DNA of 64,000 nucleotides, taken from contig CAJQUW010005321.1 of NCBI GenBank assembly GCA_907163375.1, positions 310,001 through 374,000 of the forward strand. The letters are read 5' to 3'. Every line of letters starts with the position of its first letter. Positions within the stretch are counted from its first letter, which is position 1. The translations under genes and the position numbers were made by a program. Positions 38,660 through 52,323 of the stretch are shown here, piece by piece. Source of the stretch: Prostheceraeus crozeri (Eukaryota > Platyhelminthes > Polycladida > Euryleptidae). Below the pieces are notes generated by a model. That model worked only from the letters and a program-made list of their open reading frames with translations. It ran no database searches and was not told the origin of the DNA.

Positions 38660-38812
38660 TTTTCTTTGATCTTGTCTGACAAGAAGAGGAACTCACTAGA
38701 ACTCGGCGGACGTGCCGATTCTTAGTAGGCATAGGGTGTACATCATTCTGTGAAAGTCCCACTTTTGGCCTCGTTCCCTGCAGAAACTCGTTCTGGCTGC
38801 CGGACTACCAGT
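38660..38812 (+). repeat. Dispersed repeat copy, inverse of 26346-26515
   Basis: Shares cttgtctgacaagaagagg, gaactcggcggacgtgcc, then gtacatcattctgtgaaag and cgttctggctgccggac with the reverse complement of 26346-26515. Confidence 0.7.
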
Positions 38813-39906
38813 TTTTTTTCGAAATTTCAGTACAAGGGACGTGACCTGCATGGCCATGACCACTTCACGAGTTGTCGGGAAATGACTTTGAATTGACTTC
38901 TAACTGCTTTCTGTTCAGACGATGAGGTCGGGAGAAGTCAGATCAAGCTGCAGACATCGCTGCACTTCAAGTTATCTCCCCTAATTCAGAAAGTACCTGT
39001 CCGATTTGCAGAAATTTTGGCATGTGGGTATAAAATATCCTCATTCGGATTTCTTCGGATTTTAGACAAATTTGAAAACATGGGGTTGGGGGACAACCCA
39101 TAAGTACCGTAGTTTGAATTTGGTAAGAAAAATTTTGACAGGTTATGCAACAAGTCATCCAAAAATACAGTTGTAGCTAAGATAAATGAAAGTACATTAA
39201 TTAGCCATTTCACCTATCCAATGAACATATTTTTCACATAAGCTACAGTATTCCATTCAACATCTTTGATGACAAAATCACTTATGCAGAAATCAAAACT
39301 AGATGTACATCCATCAGTGTATATTTACATGTACATATTTACAAGTTAACAAAAGGCTTATAGAATTGATGATTAAAACGTTTCCATCATTTTGGGAAGG
39401 GAACAAAGAATTAAGTTAAATCTACCGTTTGCTGTTTAGAATATCTGTTCTTACGAATGGCGCACGCATCGTAGTCAGTCAAATGCAGCAATTTTCTGAT
39501 TGCATCTTCACCATCAAAACCAACGAGGATATGCATTACATGAAAACGACACCCTATAACTTGATGAGTCTTATGAAATGTGCTCAATTTAAAGAGCATA
39601 TTGTTGACTGCAAATCGAGCAGTAAATCGGTACTTCACCGATCGATTTTTTGGTACGATGGTACAATTACGTTAATTAGCATATCATAGCAATAAATTGA
39701 GTTGTAGAGAATCAAAAAAGAACATCAGAAAATCATGTAAGTACATGGGATTGATCCCCTTAGTTGCTAAAATCAGCAGTCAGACATATTCATTATCTTC
39801 GAAAGTGTAATGCTCGGAGGATGATAAAGATGAAAGATGAATCAGTACGTGTATATGACTGACGATACAGATGATTGCACATATATTCAAATACCTGTTT
39901 CTACCC

Positions 39907-41722
39907 TTATTTCCCTTTCATGTCCATGTGAAGCTCTAATAAGGTCGATGCGAGATGCTCCAGATCTGGACAACAAAAAGCAGAGCAATGAATTAATTCA
40001 TCCACTTGTCCCCTTATTCTCGTAGCTGCCAATTCTGATAGACGCGCTCTATCCTGTTCCGATCTCTTATCAGCGTATTTGTTTGAGCTAGCAGGTCTTG
40101 CAAGGGCTTCGATCTTGCTCATCAAGCCATTTCCTGAAATACCCGGTACTTCTAATACATCCGAGTCGAGCTCTTCTTTCGTCTCCATGTCCACATCATC
40201 TCCTTCTAGCCTAATTCTCAGCAGTCCATCCTCAGTATTAGAGCTCAATGCGAAAAGCACGGCATCCGCTGTGATGACACTGCAACAGACTGAAAAATCC
40301 ATTTCTATTGACCGCATAACATTTCCATTATCGATGTTGAGGACAACACACAATCGTTTGCGTGTCATCGCAGCCATCCAACGAGGATTCACCCCAACAG
40401 TTGGCAATGCGATCGAAGTTGTGTCCATAGACAAAAGAGTTTCTTCTTTCTCTCCCTCTACAAACTTCCACACAGCCCCTACGCTAGATTTTCCTATCAC
40501 AGTATCCCCAGCCAATGTCCATTCCACTTCTTCCAAACAACCACTATCAACCGTCCCTTTCCATACTGATTTAGGTTGTACTGGACGACTCGATTTCCAG
40601 TTGAACACGATCATCTGCAGGCCACCGACCACTGCTAGTTGTACGTCTCGCGGTCTGAAACGTAGGGATATTGGACAAGCTGTTCCAACTGACCATTCCG
40701 CCAGCTGTTCCCAATGTCCTTCAATTTCTCCAAATAATGATACATTTCCGTCTTTCAGTCCAACTGCCAAATCACAACTAGACGGGGAAAAGTGAATATC
40801 TGTACACTCACCCAGATGGCTGACATTAGAGCATTGTATTAATGACCAATCAGTGGCATGGGACTCGAGACTTCTTCTCCACCATTTTAGACGATGGACA
40901 CTGCGCTTGCTATCGCCCAAAACGAGCGTCTCCCACGTAGCCATGGTGTCTCCAGTGGCGTTCATGGCCAGACAAGTGATCTCAGTGGCACAAGATGAGA
41001 CAGGATGCCTCCAGATATCACTTTTATCTGGAGCTAGTGCCACATAATTCTCACTGGTAACGTCAAGTTCATTCTTACCGCCAATTCCCTTTTCTATCCA
41101 TTGCAGATGACCAGGACGAGATCCTATGACTACCGTATTAACTCGAGGATCCCAAATAATGCTAGGTGAATGAAACGGACATCCCTTTCTGCTTGCTAAA
41201 GTAGGAATACCCCTCAACAACCGTCCTTGTACTTCTTGAGTCAATTCTAAACCAGTGCCGGGTCGCAAGAGAAGAAGAACACGATTGGTAAGTACTAGGA
41301 ACACACAGTCTGAAGCAAGAGCACCGACAGAATGAACAGGTGAACACAGACGAGGAAGAAGTTTACGACGCGTCGAAGAAGCTCCACCGTCAGTAAGATC
41401 CCACTGCACAAGAACGGCCTCGTGACCGCCACTGAAGAGAAATGTTCCTGATGTAGAATAGCTCAGACACTTAATGGCCAAAGCGTGCCAGTGCAAACGA
41501 CGTTGTGCAGCTCCTTTGTCGAGATAACTGCCATCACGCCGTCGTTTACGAGAATGGTCCTTCTTGTTGGGGTTATCATTTTCTTGTTTAGAAGGCTCAG
41601 AGTAGCGCCAAATGCATATTTCACCCGTTGAAAGTCCAGCGGCTACCTCTCTTTGGGATGGATGGAGAGCGACAGTTGTAATTGAGGTTTTGCGCACTAG
41701 GTTAGTCCCATCTATCGCCACA
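39907..41722 (-). CDS. WDR75: WDR75 homologue (U3 snoRNP / SSU processome), terminal coding exon
   Basis: About 605 residues in one frame. An acceptor TTTCGTTACAG ends at 41723, so the Met at 41736 is intronic and the N-terminal part lies in upstream exons not identified here. WD-repeat segments are clear: TTVALHPSQREVAAGLSTGEICIW, RLHWHALAIKCLSY, FLFSGGHEAVLVQWDL and LLPRLCSPVHSV correspond to the conserved mid-region of animal WDR75/Utp17. A less conserved C-terminus follows with an acidic stretch (GDDVDMETKEELDSD). WDR75 sits in the t-UTP/UTPA part of the nucleolar small-subunit processome, needed for pre-rRNA transcription and processing. A 1.8-kb exon holding most of the gene is unusual but plausible. 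Confidence 0.85.
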
Positions 41723-41779
41723 CTGTAACGAAACAAATGGAAAAATTTGAAATGGACCTAGCTCACAAATAATGATATA

Positions 41780-42904
41780 TCATGAATAACGGACCACGTG
41801 TATTATGTCTATTTAAAGGTGCAATTCGGCCAAATTCATTTGTTGCTTTAATTCACACATCAATGCTAGCCGCATCCCTGATCCCCGCTCGCTACATGAT
41901 TTCATATATTTCATTAATGTTGAAGCACAGGAGCGTAGAAAAGTTTCGTGATGACGTCATCGCGGAAACGCTCTCAATTGAGAGAGATTGGCGGAACTCT
42001 GACAGGAAGTTTGATTTACCTGCCTCGAGCACGTAGCGCTTCCTGACCCTCACACAAAGCAGAAATGACAGATCGTGCTATATTACACGTCGAAATTAAG
42101 AGAAGAATCTCATTCATTAAAAGTGATGATAAGTCTTCGGATTTGACAGATATAAGTACATAGGAGCTTAGTTATACAGGCAATCAAGCAAGTACTTTTC
42201 ATGTACATGTACATGTCATAAGTCAAAGTAATGCAAATAGGAAATGAGATTGAAATTGTGATTGTCAAATTGATGACAGTTTATTAAGCTACATAATTAT
42301 ACATGTATGCACTCTCTGATAATGTGTAAAACCTTATATTGCTTTTTCAACACCTAGAATTTCCACTTGATACCAAAGACCTTGATGAGCATGATTTAGT
42401 AGGAAAGCACCAGGACTCCAGTCTAGACCAATCGCTCCAGTAATTCTCATGCGATGATGAAAATCATCCCAGCAGCCATTATAATAGAATATAATGCTTA
42501 CTAATTTAAATGATTAATTGAAGGATGAGGACTGATGGCGTTCTCCAATCCGCAAGTGTACAAATGCAATGCTACTGCAACCAATGGATTAATCAGTTCT
42601 TAAAAGAACTCAATCGAGCTTTCTCGTGGCAACGAATTAAAATTGATCAGCTTTGGTCCAATATTTGGTAAAAATGGAAATCTTAAGACTTGTAACACTG
42701 CTCTTTCTTACTGTTAATATACTAATACCATAGATTCCAAACACTGCCGCATCCACGTTCAAAACAGACGTCCAATATACTGTACCGACTACAGATGCAG
42801 GTAGTGGAAATAGAATAGGACAATGGTCACCATAGGTTAAGGAAATTAAAAATGGATATTATAAAACAATAGGAGACCGATAGATAAAAATTGGAAAAGT
42901 AGGA
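41780..42904. other. Upstream region of WDR75, exons not resolved
   Basis: A donor-like GAGGCAG/GTAAAT occurs on the minus strand near 42022, but the open segment before it has no WD-repeat similarity, so I do not call it an exon. From about 42770 the sequence belongs to the large inverted repeat described below. Confidence 0.3.
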
Positions 42905-43306
42905 GGTAAAACTAGGGCCCTGCGAGTACTCGACTCAACTCGACATTTCATTGTACCGTTCAAGTACTCGAACGATTCGACGAATACTTGAACGATGATG
43001 AGTAATCGAGTTGGCGATCATGCGTAAAAATATACCGTGTTTGCATAGCTTTCTTATTTCGATTACAACGAATTTCTTTAATGACTTACTACTTTAGCGT
43101 TTTTATTCAGCATTATGTTTTGGTCACAGCCTGGTCACGGCAATATTGTAAGGTTGCAATGAAATGTTCTCTAAATTTTTTTGGAAACGTATATTTCATT
43201 GTAAAACGTTTAAGTAGAAACAAAGTCATGCAAAATTATGTCGAAGTCACAGATACAAAATTGGTGTATACAAATAAAAAAAGGGAAGCAAGTTCACAAG
43301 AGTGGG

Positions 43307-45607
43307 CTACGTTCTCATGCCCGTCACCGAGTTCACCATTCGCGATGACAGATGGTGGATCTCATGATTATTTGGACAGTCTTTGTATGCACGATGTCCT
43401 CGCAAACACATCTCCATCGATCGAATTAATGAGAAGCTGATCCTTGTTCGCAGCAGTGTCACTTCATGCGAATAGTTCGTGTTTCGCTTCAATGATAACA
43501 AGTGAGCAACACGTTTGATAGCTGCTCGAGCAGCTGGCCCACATCCCCCTGATGAGCAGAACACCATCGGGATAAAGCTCGCATGCTCCACTTCGCGAGC
43601 TCGCTCACCATATTGTCTCCTCTTCTCATTCTCATGGTGGGCATATGACTTCCTCGGTTCCATTTTATTGCTGCGACCGAACGGGGAGAACACTCTAATA
43701 TCTAGGTATGTTCGATGATACCGATCCCCGTAAAGGCCTGATGCGCAAATGTCTAATCTGGCTTCATCGCCGGTGATCGCTGTTCTATAATCGAAGAGCT
43801 CGTTGTCGAGTGGTTTCAAGGGCAGGCTCAACCGCAACGTCATGTGTCACTTCCCGAAGCATGGTAGCGAAAAGATCTCGAAGGCTATTGTGCCTGAGGT
43901 TAATGAAACCTCCAACATGGCAGGACAGTGCATGTTCGACGTTGAACCCTGATCCACACACGCACTTCGATGGGAGTCGGATTGGTTGCCATCCGTATCG
44001 GAGGCATAAGGCATCCCGAAATGAGGTTTTGTCGAGGGAGAATCCATACCTTTCGATCGGAAGAGAAAGCAACCAAGAAGACGCTCCGGTTTCACTGGCA
44101 AGAGCTCTTAGATATTTCTGATGCTCAGACAACTGGGAGTGGAGTTCTTTGGCTCGGATAACTGACCCTTTCCTTTTTTCGATTCGTATTAGTGTTTTCA
44201 CTCGCATTTGTTCTTCGTATGCTTGAGTTGGGTTGTCATGGCTGAGAGGCGCACACAATCTGATTGATTCATTGAAATGTTCGGAGCAATTTCGTAAATC
44301 AGTGATCGCCAGTCCACCATCTCTTACAGGTAAACTCAATAAAGCCCGCTCAAGATCTCCAGGTGCTTGTCTCCCTGTTATTGCTGGAATCAATGTGCTC
44401 GATATCTTGCCCTCCAAATGGCTGAGTATCCAAGCGTTGGGCGTTGTGCGCATGATGTAGTTCAATTTCGGCAATATGCCTCTAATCAGACAGCTGTAGG
44501 ATGGGTGAGGAGCAGATGCTGCAAATTTGGAGAGATTAGTCAATAATTTGTCAAATTTCTGCATCTTTCGCCTGAGAAAATCATCACATGAGGTCTTTGA
44601 GCCAATTGTGGATCCAAGTATTGTGTGCCCATCTGTGTCTTGAAATACAGTCTGCGCTGCTGTGACATGATCATATTTGACAACGAGATGACATTTGATG
44701 GCATTTGGAAAATATCCATATCCAGGCCCCAACTCATTCAGATGATTCCAAAACGCTCTTAGTTCCGAAAGTCGCCCAACTACAGATAAATCATCTGCAT
44801 ACCACTTCTGAAGCAATCCACTATTCATTTCTTGAAGCTTCTTTATCAATGGCAACACCCCTATTCCGTACATGGCCATTGCGAGTGGATCTCCTTGCGT
44901 TGTTCCTTCAAGTGACCATAATGTTCTGTTGCCTGCGAAAAGTTGACAGGGCTCTGATAAGAATTCTTCAAAGCAGTAGTGAGAGATGGACAAATGGTTG
45001 AGATATTTTTCAGTGCTATCTGTCGGTTCAATGAATTAAATGCATTTGAGGCGTCAATCAATAGAATAGCCTCACTATTTTCAGATTGAAACTCCTCTCG
45101 GAGAACATGGATAGCATGTTCAATTCCGGCGATCTGACCGCAGCATAGCTGCATATTTCCGGCCACTGATAGAATGTCAGATCTCACACATGCCAGTATG
45201 GCGCGACCAATTATTCTCCTGGGGACTTCACCTATTCCAATAGGTCTCACTCCTGGATCTTTGTCCAGCGGAACAAGTCGACAAGCATTGTAAGCAGTGA
45301 GTGTGTCTGCATCTACACATTGGCTTGCAATACGTCTTGCAACAGAAGCGAAAGCATTGCGCATGTCTGAGGAATGGCGTCCGAAAGAGGTTAATATTCT
45401 TCTCCACTCTTCTGCGTCTAGTCCAGAGGGCCCACTGGCACCCTTTGTGTGCATTGCTGCTGAAAAGATGCTTTCTGAATCAATCGAATCGAAAATAACT
45501 TGGTGAAACATTGGTGCTCCGGGCCAGCTGTCACAAATCAGGTCAGAGTTTATCGGTCCAGGATGCGGATGCTTTTCATTCAATAACTGCTCTCTAAATT
45601 CAGTCAC
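43307..45607 (-). pseudogene. Reverse transcriptase of a non-LTR-type retroelement, frameshifted
   Basis: Three overlapping frames read as one protein on the minus strand. 45607-44861 has KGASGPSGLDAEEW, VRPIGIGEVPRRIIGRAI and LLIDASNAFNSLNR (palm, first Asp). 44993-43785 has EGTTQGDPLAMAMY, LLQKWYADDLSVVG (YADD) and ends with a Cys/His cluster (CVCGSGFNVEHALSCHVGG). 43843-43307 has ARLDI, YLDIRVFSPF, HENEKRRQYGER and EVEHASFIPMVF, possibly a PD-(D/E)XK restriction-like endonuclease. This domain chain is common in retroelements of aquatic invertebrates. At least two frame changes break it. I am not sure of the clade. Confidence 0.7.
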
Positions 45608-46674
45608 ATTTAACGACGGCCAATCACATCAAGCCGATTGGTTATTCCTATCTCAATCTCTCTCCGTTGTGCACCGTGTGTCACGACGAAATCGATCGAG
45701 TGAGTGAGTGAATTCCTCTCATTTTATCTCCACGGTGATGAATTTCAGAGCCACTTAGACAGGCCAGACCAATGCAGGATTTTCTCCACGGCTAGCCTGA
45801 GTTCCCGTATTGTCAGGCGAAGCTGCTCAATTTGTGAATCCCAATGTTATGTACTTAATTTCTGTACCTTCTTATTTTTCACTGGACCACATGACTAATT
45901 GACTAAGCCTCAGGAAGAACCACTTCGCCACTGACATACTTCTTCGACTTCATAACCATTCAACATAACATACATCTTCGAATTCATATATCTGTTAGTC
46001 AATAGCTTCGCCGTCGGTCCTTGAATTCAACTCTCACTGAAAATCATAGTAGGTCACATCATAATGCTGTCATAGTACTGTACTATAATAAATTTCTCGA
46101 AGTCAAACGAATTGTCATTTCAACTTTTTAAGGGATAAGTTTGGTGACCTAGTGAATGTGATCCGTCTTATCCAATGTATATAAAACTAATTGAAAAACG
46201 ACAAACTGTTTCGCAGATTTCGTGCGGAAAAGGGTCTTAATTCGTCCATTCCCCTTTTCCTCTGATTTTTGTATGCCACCTCTCTTACATGCTTTCTTAG
46301 GCGGACATCCATCAGTAGGACCCCTTCATATTAAAAGAAACGTACCCAATATCAAGAATCACTTAGTATTATACTCGGAAGGCCTCAGACACATGAGTGT
46401 CGCATGTAGATATCGCTTTTGCAGATAAGGTATAACATTATCCGGTTCATTTGTCTGTAGAAATTCCCGTAGCGGAGTCATTGCCTTAGCACGCTGTTAT
46501 CTAAAGTGATTCATCAGTCATCTCATCTGTTACTATTCGAATCAATAGATTTTCCTGGTGGCTCAGGGTTCAACCCTCAAACCTGGGGAAGAAGACACAA
46601 TAAACGAGGAGTAGGAGTAAGGTGACGTAGACGTTGTTACATAGCCCATGCGCTCTACTAGTAATCCTTGCCAG

Positions 46675-46802
46675 GTATTCAGAATAGAGGCACACTTTCT
46701 TGATAATCTTTAATAATGTTTAATATCTATAGGTATTCATCCAGGTATTCAGAATAGAGACACACTTTCTTAATAATCTTTAATAATGTTTAATATCTAT
46801 GA
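46675..46802. repeat. Tandem duplication of about 66 bp
   Basis: aggtattcagaatagag through taatatctat occurs twice in succession (46675 and 46742) with two differences, at the right end of the hAT-type element. Confidence 0.8.
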
Positions 46803-47559
46803 AAATTTTGCCCGACTCGACTCGAGATTGACAAAAGCCCGACTCGCAGGGCCCTAGGTAAAACATGGAAATACGATGACACTACTACACCGATTACAAG
46901 TGAACTAATGCCACAGTGTATTTGACACTTTACATGGTGGATAATGGTAATAGTGGATAAGTGGAAAGTGGATAATGGAGGTAAACAATAGAACTACAAT
47001 GATACTCTACTACACCGAAAGCAATGAAACTATACACACTATCCCTAAGACTACACATGGAAAATACTATTTCTTCACTTGAACTTTTTATCGCCAGTTT
47101 TTAATCCGCCTACAATACTTCATGGAATCCAACATTTCTTTATTTGAAATACAATACATCGACCACTACTTCAGCTACCGATTAAGGGATATAAAAATAA
47201 ATCATAATACTGCAGTCCGTCAGTCATCAGCAGGTACTCGTCTAATTGTGTTTCTACCTCTATAATTGAGATAAGACCGCTTCATTAACAGACGATTTCC
47301 AGGGCGTTCCAGGCTCATACACAACCTTGATTTAAGGTGCATTAGATATATTGAAGCATAAGGCGATGGCTTCGAAAATAAAAAGGATAGTTCTCAAATG
47401 CAGTCTTGACTTGAATCCAAAATGCTGTTTGATGACGACAGCTTGTGAACGAAGAAATGATGGCTGAGATAAAAGTGTGTTTTGAAATATTTTCTAATTT
47501 TATTTTGTGTTTCATTGTTTTTTTTTAATTAATGCTAAGGTTGATGCCAACTTCAACAA

Positions 47560-49070
47560 CTTACGAAGAAATGGAGAATGCAAATCAACCCAAGTAAAAC
47601 TGAGTACATTCTTTTCTCAAATTGGACCAAAGAGGCGAAATGGGAGGGAAATATTTACCTCAACAACACAAGAATAAAGAAAAATGACTCCCCGAAATTT
47701 CTCGGAATTACATACGACTGGAATCTGTCATTCAACAATCATGTCAAATATTTTAAAAGGAATATACAAAAGAGATTGAGAGCTCCGCAAGCAGTGTCAC
47801 ATTACAAATGGGATAGGCATAATGAAGACATTCAAAGTCTTTACATTGGATTAATCAGGACAGTCATTGAGTATGGCGCGGCTGGCTGGCTCCCCTGTAT
47901 CAGTAAGAGCAACATAGAATCTCCTGAATGTGAGCAAAACAAAGCTGCTACACTCATCTCTGGTTGTTACAAAAGTACTCCTACTGAAAAAACTCCTCCG
48001 TGAAGCAGAGCTCGTCTCCATTTCTGTAAGAAGCAATATGTTGGCGTCTATTGCAAACGAAAAGTATACGAGAGACCCCAAGAATCCAAATAATCAAATT
48101 TTCAACAAAGGAAACGACGGAAGAACAAAATAGGAGAAAGTAGGCAGAAGCTGGAGGGAAGTGGCAAAGCAGATCGAAAAAGTCGAAGACCTTGGAATCA
48201 CCAAGCACGATCAACTAGTTAAACATCACACTATCCCGCCGTGGAACAGTATAACCACCCATGCAACACTTCTAACTGGCTGCAGCAAGAAATAAGATAC
48301 AGATACTCTGAGAAAGAAAGCTGAAGAAACAATTGATACAAGACTGAAGGACATGGACGTTCAGATCTGGACTGACGGATCAGTGATGGAAAATCAGAAA
48401 CGAGGTGGCAGCGGTGCAGTAATCATATGGAATGAAGGGGACTACTCGACAGTCCTTGCACCTGCAGGTAGATGGTGTAGCAGATACAATGCTGAATTGG
48501 TTGCATTGAGGATCGGCCATGAGAAAGCCATGAAAGACCAGCAATGGGACAACTGTAGAAACGTTGCTATCTGTCTTGATAATAAAGGTGTGATTGAAAA
48601 AGATACGAAGTGGGCACCTGGACGTCAGAACATCAAACGAAGACCAAGCTTGGAACATCCTACAGAAAACAGCAAACAAATACGTTCTCATTCAATGGGT
48701 CCCCAGTCGTGTCGGTGTGCATCGGAATGAGATCGCAGACACGACTGCAAAGGATGCCACTAATTTAGACCAGAAAGAGATTCCTATCAATATCGACACA
48801 GTGAAATCCAAACTACGAGCAAGCCTTGCCAACGAATGGAAGAAGAATAACTGCCATTGGAAGTACAACCATCAAGAAGAAGTCAGTTTGAGTAGATCAG
48901 AACGCACCGAACTTGCAAGATACAGGACATTCTCTTCTTCTCAAGAAGTATCGCCATGGTATCGGTCTAGCAGAGGAGGCAATCTGCGATGAATGTGGCG
49001 AAGAGGAAGAAAGCCTGGAGCACAACCTCATCAGGTGCTCAAGATGAGATGTGCAGCGTTATACTAATTT
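47560..49070 (+). pseudogene. LINE remnant: RT C-terminal part and RNase H domain
   Basis: 47578-48003 reads MQINPSKTEYILFSNWTK, then SPKFLGITYDWNLSFNNHV and YIGLIRTVIEYGAAGW, the thumb region of LINE reverse transcriptases. 48353-48600 has WTDGSVMENQ, GGSGAVIIWNE, YNAELVALRIGHEKAM (RNase H with Asp, Glu). A further frame reads VLIQWVPSRVGVHRNEIADTTAK, the RNase H end. A Cys/His end (EEESLEHNLIRCS-like) follows near 49010. Frames change at least twice. The RNase H places it in an I/R1/Jockey-type LINE; it is 5'-truncated. Confidence 0.75.
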
Positions 49071-49249
49071 TCACGCCATCCACCCGGACCCCGCCCAAAT
49101 TTCCACCACCCAGTTGATGAGTTATATATTTGAGGACAATCGGTCGTCTCTAGCGACTGACGTCAATGTGTTTTCACACCGAACGGGCCAAAACAACAGC
49201 AACAACAATCACAAGTGTACTCAGATGCAATAGATTATTTTTTCAAGTT

Positions 49250-50175
49250 GAATGTCTGTTTGACTATTTAATACATCCATATCTTGATCTGTAGGCCTAA
49301 TTTACTACCTACATAATCATAGAAAGTTAATTATACTGACAATAATACGATGATCATAATTTCATAGGTTGCTGTAAGAGGAATGAACTTGAAGTCATTG
49401 ACTTTTTTGCCACCATTCAGCAACATGATGAAAAAAATGATATCAAGATTTTCGATTGTAATCCAAGAATTCTCGAGTGCAGGGAATCCCTGGAACATTT
49501 CCATTCATACATGTAGCTATGATGTAATTATGCGCTGTGATGTGGTTTGAAAGTCAAATGGGTGTGGCAATGAGGAGTAAAGAAAGAAATTAGCAAAAGG
49601 GAAGTTGTCTCTGGTTATAGGACTTAATGAACATGTGAAATTCCGTTACCATGTAGCACCAATTATGTTTTTTATTGCTACTAATGGAATAATTTTCACA
49701 ACTCGGACAATATTTGGAAATAGCATTGTCTACTAACCCTAAAACGACACAGCATTTACCGTGTATTTTCATAATGGAACACCATGTCATGAGACATGTG
49801 CTATATACCTGTAAAAGTAATGTCAACTTTTTGAAATTCCGTTACTGAGCAGTTTTATGGATATAGAAGAGATTTCTCAAAAATTCTTTTCTGTGTCATC
49901 GAAGAGCCTACACACACGACACATTTCAAAAGGAAAATAGATCTTGACTGAGTAGCAGTCTTGTTAACAGTGAAAATTCTGTTACCGATTGGCCAGCCCC
50001 ATTAGATAACACCGTATTATGCGAACTTAACTGTATATATCTAGTATGAATACAAGGATTCAATTTAAAGCTATCATACATAAGTTTAGGAGCCTCCTGC
50101 TCCATGAACGAGACATAATAATGGATAATTAGAGCCCACCTTTAGCTAACCATATAGCTACGTACCTGTGTACCT
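49250..50175. other. Spacer without recognisable gene
   Basis: AT-rich, no supported frames or structures. Confidence 0.35.
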
Positions 50176-50269
50176 ATGTCAGTGCTATGTGTCAACCTGT
50201 GTTTCATCCTAAAACAGGAATCATCAACAGGCTCAGTTCGCAACTCTCAACATCAACACATGCTCTATA

Positions 50270-50720
50270 TTTCGACTATGCACATATATTTCCATCGTCG
50301 ACTATATATACTAAGAAAAGTGAAGCGATACACTGATAAACGCAATCTTCTATTGATTTATAATGCGCTAATTCGCTCTGATGGAGTATGCCTGCCAGGT
50401 TTTTGTGTCTCTACCGAAAAAACTCAGTATGAAACTTGAAAGAATTCAAAAGCGTGCTTCTAAATGATCGATCTTCAGCAAACCGAAGTTGACAGATACT
50501 CATCACTTATAGAAAGACGTGAGCAAATCAGCAAGAAGCTTTTTACGAGGCTGGCATTATGCACCAGACATTTTGTATACAAATATGTCACCAAACGCCT
50601 CCGTTATTCTAGACATTTTGATGTTCGAATCTGCTACTACAAAAAGCTGAAGCAATCTTTCTTCGATTATGTCACCACCCTCATGAATTTTGATATTTCG
50701 AAAGGCACCTTCTGAAGATT
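50270..50720 (+). pseudogene. Small LINE RT C-terminal fragment
   Basis: RRLYILRKVKRYTDKRNLL, LLIYNALIRSDGVCL, then KLERIQKRASK in a second frame, MIDLQQTEVDRYSSL and TRLALCTRHFV match the thumb-to-C-terminal segment of CR1/Jockey-like LINEs. At least one frameshift. No catalytic part is present. Confidence 0.55.
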
Positions 50721-52323
50721 TTGTGCCTTCGTGTATAATAAGCCTACTTGTGCAACTTGTGAATGTCGTGATTTGACCATATCATCTGACTTCATCTTTT
50801 AGCCACATGTCATCGATTTTATTATGAACAAATTTGGATTCATTTCAAGCTTCCTTATATATGTAATTGCGATTACCATTTCTTAGAAATATATACACTA
50901 TTATCATTATTATTATTTAATAAAGAGCCATACTCAGAGTAAATTTTAAATACACAATCAGGACATTAAATAACATTTCCAGCTCCTCCAACTGAGCATT
51001 ATTCTCTTTTCACAGCATTCACAATGGCGTGATCAAGTTACGAGTATACAGCGAAAATTTTTTGAGATGAAGTGCTTACCTTGATTTAAAATCCTTCTTT
51101 ACAAGGCTGTATATTTCTATTGTCAGGAGACCAGTAATGATAGCAATTTGCTGACCCTGTAAAACATAACAAATTTTATGCAAGCATAGCGAAGTCAATG
51201 AACAATTTTGGATTCATTTCAATTAGACAATATTAGTTAATTTCCGCTATCTTGATAAGAACACTACCGTATTTTCCAATATCCATATAGAACACGCCCA
51301 AAGCATAATGAGCATTCCAGATTTTGCATAAGACACATTCAATAAATAATTCAGGCACATGGAACAGACTTCTCAGGCCGAAATGCAATTTTTTTTATTC
51401 TTCTCACGAAAAAGTTAGCTGTTTTTGGTTTTCTCTGGAAATCTGAGCTGTTTTTGGTTTTCTCTGGAGATCTGAATTGGTAAGACCAATCAAAATAAGA
51501 TTTAATTTGTTTGGACGTCAGTATCAAAGTTATATCGAAAGATGTAGGCATAATATCATGCATATAGCGATTCATGAATAATACTGGAAAGAAATGGAAT
51601 AAGATCAAAAAGGAAAGTAAGTTCATCAACTACATCATAAATTAGAATACTGTCCCACATCGAAATTCTAAATTTACCCACAGGTAAATCTACTTAATAC
51701 ATCACACCATCCTCACAACGGATGTGTACGAACACAATCAATTCTTTATTGCACTAAAAAGAATTTCTTTATTTCTGAGGGCGATGGTTTCAATCTCCCA
51801 TTGGGGGGGGGGGGTACAAAAAAACTTGTGTACAGGGGGATTGCATGTTTATGGGAATCGAGAATGAAGAGGATTTGTTTACTTGTGGGAATCGAAAGAA
51901 GGCAAAGATCGATGTTCAGGATTTGTTTGCATGTGCGCATCGCAAAAAGCATGCTGTATTTATAGATGGGATGAATTTAATGATAGGATGAGTTTACATA
52001 TGGGAAACGCAACATTTGCATGATGTGTGACATATCATTACCTATTGAGCACTTCGCTAGCCACAATGTGTGGGATACCGCTCGTCTGGGTTTGAGTGCT
52101 TAGGTTAGGGGTCGAAGCACAACTACATGAATACCTGCTGATGACTGACGGACTGCAGTATTACATTTTATATCCCTTAATCGGTAGCTAAAATAGTGGT
52201 CGAAGCATTGTATTCCAAATCACGTCATTGTGGATGAGGACAGGTGAACAAATATTGAATTCCCTAAAGTATTATAGGCGCATTAAGAAATCTGCGATAA
52301 ATTGATTCAAGTGAAGAAATAGT

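Larger units (their letters stand above)
42913..46856. mobile_element. hAT-type element with 8-bp target duplication
   Basis: Terminal repeats TAGGGCCCTGCGAG and CTCGCAGGGCCCTA, flanked on both sides by the same eight bases GGTAAAAC (42905-42912 and 46857-46864). The 8-bp duplication is diagnostic of hAT and a few other superfamilies. The 3.9-kb interior lacks a recognisable hAT transposase and instead carries a broken reverse transcriptase gene (43307-45607), so this is a non-autonomous element that captured or was invaded by a retroelement. Confidence 0.8.

Noticed and set aside
40079..40795. 238-aa plus-strand frame
   Set aside because: Ser/Thr/Pro-rich antisense shadow of the WDR75 exon.
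41990..42110. Donor-like site and open segment upstream of WDR75 on the minus strand
   Set aside because: The joined frame shows no WD-repeat similarity, so it is more likely leader or chance than a coding exon.
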